The translations under genes were made by a program, and so were the position numbers. Below the pieces are notes generated by a model that ran no database searches, was not told the DNA's origin, and saw only the letters and a program-made list of their open reading frames with translations. From Candidatus Nanoarchaeia archaeon (GTDB lineage Archaea; Nanobdellota; Nanobdellia; Woesearchaeales; SKIA01), in the NCBI GenBank assembly GCA_028279685.1, contig JANQNG010000059.1, forward strand, positions 62,001 to 126,000: a stretch of 64,000 bases of DNA. The letters are read 5' to 3'. Shown one piece after another: positions 1-8,282 of this stretch (position 1 is its first letter; every line of letters begins with the position of its first letter).

Positions 1-2
1 TG

Positions 3-149
3 TTTCTGGCGAAAGCATCAGAAATTGCTATAGAGCAATCTCAGGATGAATGTTTTCCCAATAAGGTGAAATACGTCATTAAATTTTTGCTTCATAAAGG
101 CTCTTATGCCACTATTTTCATGAAATACCTGCTTCTAAGACCGAATTAG
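3..149 (+). CDS. truD: tRNA pseudouridine(13) synthase TruD, C-terminal end (partial)
   Basis: The open frame enters from the left edge and gives 48 residues before a TAG stop. The tail reads KVKYVIKFLLHKGSYATIF, which matches the conserved end of TruD (aromatic residues, then KGSYAT, then a hydrophobic strand). TruD makes pseudouridine 13 in tRNA. Only the last part of the catalytic domain is in view, so active-site residues cannot be checked. The archaellin gene follows after an AT-rich gap on the same strand. Confidence 0.7.
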   Translation, partial: FLAKASEIAIEQSQDECFPNKVKYVIKFLLHKGSYATIFMKYLLLRPN

Positions 150-164
150 TTTTTTGCTATTCCG

Positions 165-248
165 AAACATTTATATATCACAAAGCAGAAAGTTATATCT
201 GTTGTATACTAGTATACTAGTTGGTCTGACTAGTCTGAGGTGGTCTGT
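165..248 (+). promoter_or_regulatory. Archaellin promoter and palindromic leader
   Basis: A TATA box (TTTATATAT, about 170-178) lies roughly 70 bases before the archaellin start, so the mRNA should have a leader of about 45 bases. The leader holds the perfect 14-base palindrome GTATACTAGTATAC (204-217), followed by CTAGT...ACTAG (217-233). Next comes the ribosome-binding site GAGGTG (237-242). The palindrome sits just after the expected transcription start. It could be a repressor site or an RNA hairpin. Confidence 0.5.
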
Positions 249-839
249 TTGCAGAAAAAGAAGGCGGAAATGGGTGTAGGTACCCTGATTATTTTTATTG
301 CCATGCTTCTTGTTGCCGCTATTGCTGCAGGAGTTCTTATTCAGACCGCAGGAGCTTTACAGGAAAAAGCGTTGACCACAGGTAGTCAGGCAAAACAGCA
401 GATCAGCACGAATGTTCGTGTTATTGAGGTGAGTGCAAGCAGTGGATTGGATTCTGATGTGGAGAATTTCTCACTAAATTTAAAGCTAGCACCAGGTTCA
501 GATCCAATTAAATTAGAAGAAACAACGATTACTTTTAATACAAAAAACACGACGACGACGTTAACATATAATGGTACGGATACAACAGATGGATTCAGTA
601 CTGACTCTGCAAATGAGAATGGTACTTATTCTGTTGAGTATCTGCAGAAGAGTGCCAATTATGTTGTCAATAAAGTACAGCGTGGAGATATTATTAAAGT
701 TAGGTTCAGTGCTCCACGATCAGTAAGCGAAGATGAGACTATAAGGATAAACATTATCCCGAAATCAGGAAGTCCTACATTAGTGCAGTTTCCAACGCCT
801 GATGTTATTGCTGTCGAAAGAGTATATCTTTACCCATAA
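249..839 (+). CDS. Archaellin/type IV pilin-like filament protein with class III signal peptide
   Basis: The N-terminus is a short basic leader (KKKAE) followed by MGVGTLIIFIAMLLVAAIAAG. This is the processing site and hydrophobic assembly helix of archaellins, cut by the FlaK/PibD peptidase between the A and E of KKKAE. The remaining roughly 150 residues are Thr/Ser/Asn-rich and beta-rich, as in archaellin outer domains. I prefer the TTG at 249 because GAGGTG lies six bases before it; the GTG at 240 overlaps that site. It is a single archaellin gene with no other archaellum gene beside it. The ATPase/platform genes at 28-31.5 kb are candidates for its assembly, which is inference. Confidence 0.8.
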   Translation: MQKKKAEMGVGTLIIFIAMLLVAAIAAGVLIQTAGALQEKALTTGSQAKQQISTNVRVIEVSASSGLDSDVENFSLNLKLAPGSDPIKLEETTITFNTKNTTTTLTYNGTDTTDGFSTDSANENGTYSVEYLQKSANYVVNKVQRGDIIKVRFSAPRSVSEDETIRINIIPKSGSPTLVQFPTPDVIAVERVYLYP

Positions 840-881
840 AGTTTATAACTTCTTACTCTTTGATGTTATTGAGGTGATCCT

Positions 882-1553
882 ATGAAACTTCTCATATTTG
901 GTCCACAGGCATCAGGCAAAGGAACACAGGCAAAAAAGATTGCTGTGAAGTACAACATGATTCATATTTCTACAGGTGATATTTTTCGTGAGAATATTAA
1001 ACGAGAAACTACATTGGGAAAGAAGGCGAAAGCAATTATTGATGCAGGTAATTTAATGCCTGATGAAATAACCGTCGATTTAGTTAGACAAAGATTAGCA
1101 GAAGAAGATTGTGTTTCGAAGGGTTATATTCTTGATGGATTTCCAAGAAATATCGAACAGGCAAAAGCTTTATCTACATTTGCAGATATTGATTGTGCAT
1201 TGTTAGTTGATGTTTCTGATGAAGATGTGATGAAGAGAATTACAGGAAGATACATGTCGAAGACTTCAGATATTATTTACAATGTGTATACTGAGCCGAA
1301 ACCAAAGAAAGTTGAATATGATGCTCACGGTAAATGTGTTGCTGCGTACGATGATGAAACTAATGAACCTTTGTTTCAAAGAGATGATGATAAAGATGAG
1401 AAAGCAGTCAAGCAACGATTAGCAACATATCATAAACTGACGAAACCTGTTTTGGATTATTATGAAGAGAAAAAATTGCTGAAGAAGATTGATGGCAGAG
1501 GAGGCATTTATGATGTCTTTGAAGAGATAGTTAAAATATTGAATGAGCTATAG
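882..1553 (+). CDS. adk: Adenylate kinase
   Basis: The enzyme catalyses ATP + AMP = 2 ADP in the cytoplasm. The P-loop GPQASGKGTQ (7-16), the AMP-site STGD and DGFPRN motifs and the LID region are all present. The length of 223 residues fits the long-LID (bacterial/eukaryotic) type rather than the archaeal AdkA type. The LID carries only one Cys and no CxxC pair, so it should lack the structural zinc. GAGGTGATCC precedes the ATG and TTTATAA lies about 40 bases upstream. The stop overlaps the convergent Lrp-like gene by 6 bp. Confidence 0.93.
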   Translation: MKLLIFGPQASGKGTQAKKIAVKYNMIHISTGDIFRENIKRETTLGKKAKAIIDAGNLMPDEITVDLVRQRLAEEDCVSKGYILDGFPRNIEQAKALSTFADIDCALLVDVSDEDVMKRITGRYMSKTSDIIYNVYTEPKPKKVEYDAHGKCVAAYDDETNEPLFQRDDDKDEKAVKQRLATYHKLTKPVLDYYEEKKLLKKIDGRGGIYDVFEEIVKILNEL

Positions 1554-2501
1554 AAAGAAATTAAACTTCTGCATTTCTTTTATTCTTAATATTTCATAAT
1601 CTCTTATTATATCACTGAATTTATTTGTTATTTCCATTGTGAATTCATTTAACTGGTCAACATTCTCTACCTCGAGATCTATTTCATAATCCCATTCGCC
1701 AGCAACTTTAACGATTGCAATAAGCCTATTGTTTTTCTTTACTAATTCAAATAAACTTTGTACTTTTTCCTTAGAAATATTGTCTAAGTACAGCATTATT
1801 TTATATTGGTATTGATTTATTTTTTCATTATCGATAAGAAGCATGTGGCCTGTGATAAGATTTTCTTTTTTTAATTGTTTTATTCGCTGAATTACTGTAT
1901 CGTGTGAAACTCCAATTTTTTCTCCAATTTCTACAGAAGATAATCTACTGTTTATTGCTAGGAGTTTCAATATTTTTATGTCAGTTTCATCTATTGTTTT
2001 TAGTTTGTCTACAGATATTATTTGTTCATTATTATTGGGTATTTGTTCATTTACTAAGTAATATCTGGGGAAAAATTCTGCCATTAAGTTTACAGAAATA
2101 GTTTTTCTCATAATATTATTTCTAAATTTATCATTGAATTCGTCAATTGCTTTTTGAAATTCGAGCTGATTTCTTGTTTGGAGGATAAATGTCACATCAT
2201 AATTTCCTTCTGTTTTTGCACACCAAGAGACTTTAAGGTTATTTTTTAGAAAATCTATTATTGTTTGTTTTGTTTTTTCATTCACATTTCTTAGTTTTAT
2301 GAAGTATTGATAATGTGATCTTCCTAATAAAGATGAATTTATTACTGTTGGAGTGAATTTTATTATTTTATTTTCTATTAAACGGTTCACCCTATATCTT
2401 GCTGTCTCTTGTTTTATTCTTGCTTTTTTAGCTAATTGAGTGTATGAGATTCTGCTGTCCTTTGATAATTCGAATAATATTCTTTTATTGATTGAATCCA
2501 T
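1548..2501 (-). CDS. Duplicated Lrp/AsnC-type transcription regulator
   Basis: The protein holds two Lrp-like modules in tandem. Residues about 1-150 have a winged HTH (MDSINKRILFELSKDSRISY...) and an AsnC-like effector domain. Residues about 170-317 repeat this (TIDETDIKILKLLAINSRLSS..., then ...WDYEIDLEVENVDQL). Archaeal Lrp proteins usually have one module and dimerise, so this is an internal-dimer form. A TATA-like ATTTAAATA lies about 27 bases before the second Met codon (2501), so I start there rather than at 2513. The target genes and effector are not evident. Confidence 0.8.
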   Translation of the reverse strand: MDSINKRILFELSKDSRISYTQLAKKARIKQETARYRVNRLIENKIIKFTPTVINSSLLGRSHYQYFIKLRNVNEKTKQTIIDFLKNNLKVSWCAKTEGNYDVTFILQTRNQLEFQKAIDEFNDKFRNNIMRKTISVNLMAEFFPRYYLVNEQIPNNNEQIISVDKLKTIDETDIKILKLLAINSRLSSVEIGEKIGVSHDTVIQRIKQLKKENLITGHMLLIDNEKINQYQYKIMLYLDNISKEKVQSLFELVKKNNRLIAIVKVAGEWDYEIDLEVENVDQLNEFTMEITNKFSDIIRDYEILRIKEMQKFNFFL

Positions 2502-2593
2502 ATTTACTAACATTAAGAATATTATTTAAATATTTCGTATATTGGTAAAATTTTAATGATAAATTTAATATATTTTGATATAGTTATTACTGT

Positions 2594-2995
2594 ATGGTGA
2601 TTGATGAAATAATGCTCAAAGAGAATTTTAATATGTTCGGATATGTTGAAAACAAATCTAAGAAAAAATCTTATCTGGAAAGAAGATATGGTATTAGAGG
2701 AAAACAGTCTAAGCAAGATATCATTACAGGTTCTATTCTTGGAAATGTGGGTTTGTATGGCTTTTATTATCTTTTTGCTCAATCATTCAAAGGAGCTTTA
2801 CTTGCTTACGGTATTCACAGGCTAGTTTCTATTGCGTTTCCACCATATTTCATATTGCCAGAAGTTATTGGATTTGGAATTGCTCATATTGGAAGAGAAA
2901 TTAAATCGGATATTGAAGAAAATGCTAAGGAAAAAACTCATGAAATGTGTAAATCTTATGAAAAAACAAATATTCCAAATCCTGCTAAAGTGTGA
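2594..2995 (+). CDS. Small hypothetical membrane protein
   Basis: The product is 133 residues and not recognised. Residues about 25-45 are basic. Two hydrophobic stretches follow: one around ITGSILGNVGLYGFYYLF, one around HRLVSIAFPPYFILPEVIG. The tail is charged. It probably sits in the membrane. The start could also be Met7 or Met14. Its stop abuts the convergent gene at 2996, and two overlapping frames in the same stretch have less convincing composition. Confidence 0.5.
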   Translation: MVIDEIMLKENFNMFGYVENKSKKKSYLERRYGIRGKQSKQDIITGSILGNVGLYGFYYLFAQSFKGALLAYGIHRLVSIAFPPYFILPEVIGFGIAHIGREIKSDIEENAKEKTHEMCKSYEKTNIPNPAKV

Positions 2996-3457
2996 TTATC
3001 CTAAGTACTTTACTTTTCCGTTTTTTTCTTCTTCTATTTTCCAGGATTGTTCCATTAAGAGAAAGAATTTTCTTAAGTCTTCTTTGGTTTCATCCCACGT
3101 TCTGCTTATTTCAGTGATAAGGTGTGCTTCCCCTTCATTATTACCTTCCATTTCATAGAAACCTGATTTTCGAATCAAAACCATTAATCGTTTGTAGACG
3201 GCAAATATTTCTTTTCGTATACTATCACTAAGATGCATATTATCGTAGATGCTTGCTAAGTCTTGTTCTGGATGAAGTACTAATGCTAGACGATCGCACG
3301 TGGAAACAAGTTTTTCGATCATTTTTCTTCTTATGCATCGCAGCGGAAAGAAGTCGTTGTATTCTGTGGTTGAGATTTCGAAGTACCAGTCTAAATGCTC
3401 CCAGTTTGGTAATCCATATTGGCTTCTTACATCCTCGAAATCTTTGCGTAATCCCAT
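2996..3457 (-). CDS. Hypothetical soluble alpha-helical protein
   Basis: The product is 153 residues, not recognised. It is helical and charged, with many Trp and aromatic residues (PNWEHLDWYFEIST; WDETKEDLRKFFLLMEQSW) and no signal peptide or TM segment. A GAGG box precedes the ATG and an AT-rich TTTATAAA lies about 40 bases upstream on the minus strand. The stop directly abuts that of the convergent gene at 2995. I would not assign a function. Confidence 0.6.
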   Translation of the reverse strand: MGLRKDFEDVRSQYGLPNWEHLDWYFEISTTEYNDFFPLRCIRRKMIEKLVSTCDRLALVLHPEQDLASIYDNMHLSDSIRKEIFAVYKRLMVLIRKSGFYEMEGNNEGEAHLITEISRTWDETKEDLRKFFLLMEQSWKIEEEKNGKVKYLG

Positions 3458-3583
3458 TGAAAACCTCTTCTAAACTAAATTCGCTGAATTTAATTTATAA
3501 ACTTTTCGAGATTTCCGAAAGAAAAAATTCTTTTTTAGGAAACAAAATAATTAAATATAACTTATTATATATACTTATATAAG

Positions 3584-3832
3584 ATGTTACATAGTCCTAC
3601 TTTGGAATCGATAAAAATGGTTGAAAGAGCTATTAAGAAATATAGCCAGGAATGTGGTCCTTATCAACTTTGGAAAAAACTTCCTAAAAAAATGATGTAT
3701 CAAACATTTCAGGAAATATTACGGTACCTTGAAGAATCAGGTAAAATTCTTACGGATGAAGGCGTAATAATTTGGGTTTACAACCCACAACGCATAAAAA
3801 AACTTATTGAACAAGACCTTACTATACGATGA
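3584..3832 (+). CDS. Putative antitoxin/DNA-binding partner of RelE-type toxin
   Basis: The product is 82 residues with a small winged-helix look: helices around KMVERAIKKYSQE and MMYQTFQEILRYLEESGKI, then the wing TDEGVIIWVYNP. Archaeal genes of this shape are often found directly before RelE/ParE-like toxins. The next gene starts inside its stop codon (ATGA, 3829-3832), so the pair should be co-translated. The role as antitoxin and autoregulator is inferred from this layout. Confidence 0.65.
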   Translation: MLHSPTLESIKMVERAIKKYSQECGPYQLWKKLPKKMMYQTFQEILRYLEESGKILTDEGVIIWVYNPQRIKKLIEQDLTIR

Positions 3833-4161
3833 GAGAGGTCAATGTCCAGTTTATTTCTCAGAAACTGAAAGATGATTTTCTTCGTCTTGAGAAAGGGAAA
3901 AATGAAGATAAAAGACTTTATGAACAAATAAATAGAGTTTTTGATAATCTGAAAAACAATCCTTTCTGTGGGATAAAGATTCCAAAGAAGTTATGGCCTA
4001 AAGAATATATTAAGATGTATAAACTTACTAATCTTTGGAAATATGACTTACCTGATGCTTGGAGACTCATATATACAGTAGAAGCGGACGAAGTGAGGAT
4101 AGTGAGCATTGTTCTTGATTGGCTTGATCACAAACATTACGAGAGGAAATTCAAGTATTAA
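3829..4161 (+). CDS. RelE/ParE-superfamily toxin
   Basis: The product is 110 residues. It shows the archaeal RelE-like core: an N-terminal strand (VQFISQKLKDDFLRL), two helices, the basic strand IPKKLWPKEY, then LWKYDLPDAWRLIYTV and VSIVLDWLDHKHYERKF. Family members act as ribosome-dependent mRNA nucleases or gyrase poisons; here the WRLIYT and DHKHYER elements point to the RelE side. It overlaps the preceding gene by 4 bp. About 420 bp of repeat-rich, apparently decayed DNA follows. Confidence 0.75.
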   Translation: MREVNVQFISQKLKDDFLRLEKGKNEDKRLYEQINRVFDNLKNNPFCGIKIPKKLWPKEYIKMYKLTNLWKYDLPDAWRLIYTVEADEVRIVSIVLDWLDHKHYERKFKY

Positions 4162-4164
4162 GAG

Positions 4165-4480
4165 TATTCTGCAATTTTATGACTCCATTCTTCATTAGTA
4201 GAAAGCATCTTCAGCAGTTATCGGGAAAAATGCTTCGCGTTTTTCAGATTACAAAAAACGCGTACTCAGCAGTTACTCCATTCTTCAATGGTCTTGCGAC
4301 CTCGGATGGTGTTCACTTCATCATAGTACGCGTAATATGGTAAGAAGTCATCATTTATAGCGTTTTTTGTAACTCCACTCGTCAACGACTTCGCAGTCTC
4401 GGATGGTGTTCATAACAAAAATGCTTTGCATTTTTGAACTGGCAAACAAGTTTGTCAGCTTCATCACAGGATGCATATAG
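4165..4480. repeat. Repeat-rich intergenic region with hairpins and decayed gene ends
   Basis: The 4162-4580 gap has no convincing gene. It holds the direct repeat TCAGCAGTTA (4211-4220, 4266-4275), CTCGGATGGTGTTCA (4301-4315, 4398-4412) and three copies related to CTCCATTCTTC. Hairpins with three-base loops are AAAAATGC-TTC-GCGTTTTT (4226-4244) and CAAAAATGC-TTT-GCATTTTTG (4416-4436). Read on the minus strand the repeats look like successive copies of one protein C-terminus, so this appears to be a pile-up of 3'-end duplications. Confidence 0.6.
4266..4350 (-). pseudogene. C-terminal gene remnant ending in EEWSNC
   Basis: On the minus strand this frame reads NDDFLPYYAYYDEVNTIRG then RKTIEEWSNC and a TGA stop, a protein-like C-terminus with no gene body upstream. 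Related tails follow on either side: MNTIRDCEVVDEWSYKKRYK (stop at about 4351) and STNEEWSHKIAEYS (stop at about 4160). The parent gene is not in this window. The last ten bases (TAACTGCTGA) are repeated after a 45-base hairpin insert. Confidence 0.4.
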
Positions 4481-4580
4481 TGGAGGGTTTCTGTCTTATA
4501 TAAAGTTGTTTCCGAATTTTTCGGCTGTTCCGAAAAAACGAAATATTTAAATATGGGTGAGATCAAAATAGTCTATAATA

Positions 4581-5009
4581 ATGAAGAGACTAAGAGATAT
4601 AGTTAAAGTAACGCCGATCAAAGTAGGGTTATTGCTTTTTTCTTCATGGTTTTTTCTTTCAGGTTGTATTGGAGAAAATGTTCGCGAAGGAAAAGGGGAT
4701 TTCAATAATGATGGACAGCAAGAATATTATAGAGTTTATGATAATTCAACAGGAAATGATTATTTTGTGGTAAGATTTGGAAATAGACAAGAAAAATATG
4801 ATATAGGGAATCATCGTATTTTCTTTGATTTTGTTTCTGACAAGAATAGAGATGGGTGTGATGATATTACTTTTACTGCAGGCCAACCTTTTGAAAGTAT
4901 GAGTACAAGTAACACTCCAAGAATTACATTTTACGGCTCTCCAGAAAACATTATGAGCAGAAAAAAACCTAGTTCTGAGATGGCGTATGCTTCTGCAAGT
5001 CTTAATTGA
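4581..5009 (+). CDS. Secreted lipoprotein with EF-hand-like calcium loops
   Basis: The signal peptide ends in the lipobox LSGC (Cys at about residue 29), so the protein should be lipid-anchored outside the cell. Two loops, DFNNDGQQEYYRVYD and DKNRDGCDDITF, have the DxNxDGxx[DE] form of EF-hand/dockerin or FG-GAP calcium-binding turns. The product is 142 residues. A TATA-like AAATATTTAAATA lies about 30 bases upstream. The 3' end overlaps the convergent lipoprotein gene by 8 bp. Function is unknown. Confidence 0.7.
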   Translation: MKRLRDIVKVTPIKVGLLLFSSWFFLSGCIGENVREGKGDFNNDGQQEYYRVYDNSTGNDYFVVRFGNRQEKYDIGNHRIFFDFVSDKNRDGCDDITFTAGQPFESMSTSNTPRITFYGSPENIMSRKKPSSEMAYASASLN

Positions 5010-5328
5010 AATTATTTTTGCAGAAGGCTAAAGGTTCACAATTCTCTATTTGCCCGCAGAACGTACTATCATTGCGATGAATTGCTATTTTCATATAACA
5101 AAGATCTCTTTCGAAACTCTCCATAGCACCATGACATTCTTCTTCTCCTGTTGCTTGCTTTGCAGCGTCAAATGCTTCCTGTTCGTACGTCTCCAGAGAT
5201 CTTTGTTCGCAGCTAAGATTGAATACGGGCTCAACCACATCCTTACGAACGACTTGAGGCATATTCTCGGTGATGATGCAGGAAGAAAAAAAGAGCAACA
5301 GCAGACAGATAATCATATATGGCTTCAT
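5002..5328 (-). CDS. Small Cys-rich lipoprotein
   Basis: The product is 108 residues. An N-terminal hydrophobic helix ends in the lipobox FSSC. The mature part has six further Cys residues (SCEQ, EECHG, LCYM, FCGQ, ENCE, FCKN), which suggests disulfide bonds outside the cell. It is not recognised. It could form an operon with the 282-residue gene upstream at 5352-6200 (24 bp apart). Confidence 0.65.
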   Translation of the reverse strand: MKPYMIICLLLLFFSSCIITENMPQVVRKDVVEPVFNLSCEQRSLETYEQEAFDAAKQATGEEECHGAMESFERDLCYMKIAIHRNDSTFCGQIENCEPLAFCKNNFN

Positions 5329-5351
5329 AATAGCCTTAATATGGTGTGTTT

Positions 5352-6200
5352 TTAATGTTTTTTGGATTTATCCAGACAAGAAGTATAAGCGGATCTTAGG
5401 CTATCATAATTGGCATATCTGTATAGAGAATCTTCTGGGTTAACTCCATAAGATCTTATGTAAATTAATTCTCCATCAGGTTTGAATGCGCCGGTAACAA
5501 TATTTTCATTTTTATCAGCGATCGTAACAAGAGAAGCTGCTTTGGATTCCATAACTTTTACTGTATAATTTCTTAGTTGTGTTTCCGAGTAAGTTGTACT
5601 TTTGAAATTTTCATAGAACTCTTTACTTATACTTATCCCGAATGCTAAAAGCGCAATTGCTGCTGTTGAGACTGCTGTTTTGATTAGTTTGTTTTTTCTT
5701 TTTTTCTTTACTATTTTAGAATATTCTTCAATTTCGCCTGCGAAGGAAAATCTATAATAGTCATCAACAGTACGGATTTTCCAACTTTTTTGATTAGTTA
5801 TTTTTTTAGTGACTTTAGAAACTAATTCGATTAATTTTTCTTCAGCTTTTTTTCTACTTGTGCTGACTGCTACAGGAGATCTGTGTAAAATTCCTTCCTT
5901 TTTTCCAAAGAGCACTTTGTAAATTCCGTCTTCTGTGTCTATTAGGAATCTCCCAAATTCTCTGTAATAATTATAACAATTAAGGTCTGTTTTTTCATCC
6001 TCAACATACCTACAAGGAAAAAGAGTGATTTGATTATCTCTGTCTCTTGCTTCAGTCCAATCAAGAAACAAATTACCTGTTAATCCAATGGGATCTGGTT
6101 CCCATTTTAACTCAAATATTCTTTCTTCTAATAACGAGTTCATATGTTTTTTGGCTTTTCTTGTTCCAAAATGATATTTTAGTAATTTGCTTAGGTTCAT
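5352..6200 (-). CDS. Hypothetical protein with one central transmembrane helix
   Basis: The product is 282 residues. The first 165 are soluble with mixed strands and helices. A KKKRKNK stretch is followed by a TM helix (about 170-190, TAVSTAAIALLAFGISI), and about 90 residues follow the helix. The positive-inside rule puts the large N-terminal part in the cytoplasm. No family is recognised. It lies 24 bp upstream of the small lipoprotein gene on the same strand. Confidence 0.6.
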   Translation of the reverse strand: MNLSKLLKYHFGTRKAKKHMNSLLEERIFELKWEPDPIGLTGNLFLDWTEARDRDNQITLFPCRYVEDEKTDLNCYNYYREFGRFLIDTEDGIYKVLFGKKEGILHRSPVAVSTSRKKAEEKLIELVSKVTKKITNQKSWKIRTVDDYYRFSFAGEIEEYSKIVKKKRKNKLIKTAVSTAAIALLAFGISISKEFYENFKSTTYSETQLRNYTVKVMESKAASLVTIADKNENIVTGAFKPDGELIYIRSYGVNPEDSLYRYANYDSLRSAYTSCLDKSKKH

Positions 6201-6317
6201 TTTTTACCTCTTTTGATTTTGTTATCACTGAAAAGTGTGCAGAACTACTTAAATATTTATCCTCCTAAAAGAGACTATAATAGAAAATATTAAATAGGGG
6301 TGTTGTATTATCAATAT

Positions 6318-7046
6318 ATGGATATATCAATACTTGAAGATTTGGGGCTTACACAAGCCGAGATCAAGACATATGTTGCTTTACTGGAAATAGGAAGTAC
6401 AACAGCAGGATCTGTTTTGGAGAAATCTGGATTGCAGAACTCGGTTGTTCATAGGGCATTGAATTCACTGATAGAGAAAGGTTTGATAAATTTTATTATG
6501 GAAGGCAAGAGAAAAATCTATCAAGCTACAGATCCAGAAAACTTTTACACATATATTGATGATAAGAAAAAGCGATTTGAACAGATTCTTCCTGAATTAA
6601 AACAAAAACAAGAACTTGCACATAAGCATGAAGATGCGAGAGTCTATAAGGGGGTAAGGGGAGTCACAGAAGTGTACAACATTATGGTTAACACAAAAGG
6701 AAAAGAATACAATACATTTGGTGGTGGAGAACAATGCGCTTCAAGAATGGGGATGCATTGGTGGATGAATGTTCATAGAAAGAGAACAGAAAACAATTTA
6801 CCATCGAGACAAGTGTTCGATGAAACAGTAAGGCCCGAAGCAGGTCCAATAGAAGCATTGCCAAATTCGAAAATAAAATATTTAGAAAAAGAATTCGCAC
6901 AATTCCAGGAGACTGTTATAGTTGGCAATAAAGTAGCAATTTCGGTATTCACAGAGAATCCATACAGTTTCTTAATCGAAGATGCAAAAGTAGCAGAAGG
7001 ATACTGTAAGTATTTCGAAGTATTGTGGAAGATTGCTAAGAAGTGA
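6318..7046 (+). CDS. TrmB-family transcription regulator
   Basis: The N-terminal winged HTH reads LEDLGLTQAEIKTYVALLEIG...SVVHRALNSLIEKGLINF, the TrmB DNA-binding domain. A coiled-coil linker (FEQILPELKQKQELAHKH) leads to a C-terminal domain with the VYKGVRGVTEVY motif typical of the family. TrmB proteins usually sense sugars; the ligand here is unknown. The ATG at 6318 fits a TATA box (AAATATTTAT, 6250-6259) better than the upstream GTG. Its end overlaps the convergent gene by 11 bp. A paralogue is at 7554. Confidence 0.85.
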   Translation: MDISILEDLGLTQAEIKTYVALLEIGSTTAGSVLEKSGLQNSVVHRALNSLIEKGLINFIMEGKRKIYQATDPENFYTYIDDKKKRFEQILPELKQKQELAHKHEDARVYKGVRGVTEVYNIMVNTKGKEYNTFGGGEQCASRMGMHWWMNVHRKRTENNLPSRQVFDETVRPEAGPIEALPNSKIKYLEKEFAQFQETVIVGNKVAISVFTENPYSFLIEDAKVAEGYCKYFEVLWKIAKK

Positions 7047-7497
7047 CTTGATTGTTCCAAGCACTATACATTTCTTCCAATTCAGATCTGATTTCAGTTA
7101 TTGTGGTTTCAGTTTCTTTAATTTCGTTAATTAAATTATATGGTATTTTATTGTCTCTCCAAATAATTGTGCCAGCATATACTAATGTCATGGCTCCAAG
7201 AATTGCAGAAGAGTAATCTTTTACAATCATTCCCCCTATTGTCATTGTGGTTCCTATAGTTCCCAGAGCAATTGAGGTACCATATTTTATTGGCTTATCA
7301 AGATAGTTCATAAATCTCAATTTATTGATTAACTTTCTTCCATGCTTTTCAGCAATTGGCAAAGCTTCGATTGCGCTGTCTAGTAACTCAGTATATTCTT
7401 CTGGCCTTTCACTATTTGCTAAACAAGTTTCAATGCTTTCTTTTTCTTCTTTGAGAGATTCAAAACACTGAATGGCTTTTTTTGTTTTCAAATTCAT
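7036..7497 (-). CDS. Hypothetical two-helix membrane protein
   Basis: The product is 153 residues. A helical N-terminus is followed by two hydrophobic segments (GTSIALGTIGTTMTIGGMI and AILGAMTLVYAGTII), then a coiled-coil tail (IKETETTITEIRSELEEM). Both ends would be cytoplasmic. It lies between two TrmB genes, with its start 57 bp from that of the next one, so the two promoters are divergent. No function is recognised. Confidence 0.6.
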   Translation of the reverse strand: MNLKTKKAIQCFESLKEEKESIETCLANSERPEEYTELLDSAIEALPIAEKHGRKLINKLRFMNYLDKPIKYGTSIALGTIGTTMTIGGMIVKDYSSAILGAMTLVYAGTIIWRDNKIPYNLINEIKETETTITEIRSELEEMYSAWNNQVTS

Positions 7498-7553
7498 AAC
7501 TATTAAGAAGTAATAACATATATTTATATTTGTGCTGTCGTTTTTATGACAAC

Positions 7554-8282
7554 ATGCTAGAAGAACTTCAGAAATTAGGTTTAAGCAAAGGCTTGGCTAC
7601 TGTTTACTTAGATCTTATACGCCATGGACAAAGCCAGGTTCATCAAATTACACAAAGAACAAAGTTTCACAGAACAAGTATTTATGACTATCTTGAAAAA
7701 TTGATGCAAAAAGGACTAGTAAATTTTCACATTGAAAAGAACATTAAAATGTTTAAAGCAACTTCACCAGAGAATTTAACTCATTATTTTGAAGATCTGC
7801 AAAATCAAGCTAAAAAAATCATTCCTTCTTTGCTTAAACAACAAATTGTTGAAAAAGATGATGTAATAGTTGAAGTTTACAAAGGAATTGAAGGATTGAA
7901 GTTTGTTTTGAATGATAGAATTTCTCTAAAAGCAGATATGTTTGCTTTGAATATTGACGAGGAGATATACACTGAAATATTAGGTGAACCATATATTCTT
8001 AATTATTTAGAAAAAATTAAAGAAAATAATGTTAAGGAAAAATTAATTACTTCACATAAAGCAACAAAGCTATATGAAACATCATTTGTAGATTATAGAG
8101 CAGTTTCTGAAGATTTTTTTGATCCTACCTCAACATTGATCTATGCGGATAGGGTAGCACATGTTATCTGGGAGCCTTTGACTGTAATTCTTATGAAGAA
8201 TAAAAATCTTGCTGAAGCACATAAGAAACATTTCGACCATATTTGGAAGAAAGCAAAGCGCATATCTTCAGGAACAATCTAG
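7554..8282 (+). CDS. TrmB-family transcription regulator (second copy)
   Basis: The layout matches the gene at 6318: HTH (LQKLGLSKGLATVYLDLIRHG...RTSIYDYLEKLMQKGLVNF), a coiled-coil linker, then EVYKGIEGLKFVLNDR and a C-terminal domain. A TATA box (TATTTATATT, 7521-7530) about 27 bases before the ATG at 7554 indicates a leaderless mRNA and decides this start over the TTG at 7530. The two TrmB proteins differ clearly in sequence, so the duplication is old. The end overlaps the convergent ORF6N gene by 15 bp. Confidence 0.85.
   Translation: MLEELQKLGLSKGLATVYLDLIRHGQSQVHQITQRTKFHRTSIYDYLEKLMQKGLVNFHIEKNIKMFKATSPENLTHYFEDLQNQAKKIIPSLLKQQIVEKDDVIVEVYKGIEGLKFVLNDRISLKADMFALNIDEEIYTEILGEPYILNYLEKIKENNVKEKLITSHKATKLYETSFVDYRAVSEDFFDPTSTLIYADRVAHVIWEPLTVILMKNKNLAEAHKKHFDHIWKKAKRISSGTI

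Noticed and set aside
2522-3158. Overlapping ORFs at 2522-2782 (minus), 2643-2825 and 2832-3158 (plus)
   Set aside because: Cys/Phe/Leu-rich translations typical of out-of-frame reading; the 133-residue frame at 2594 and the gene at 2996 explain the region better.
4351-4566. 71-residue minus-strand ORF
   Set aside because: It runs through the promoter of the plus-strand lipoprotein gene; only its last 20 codons look protein-like and these belong to the decayed C-terminal repeats.
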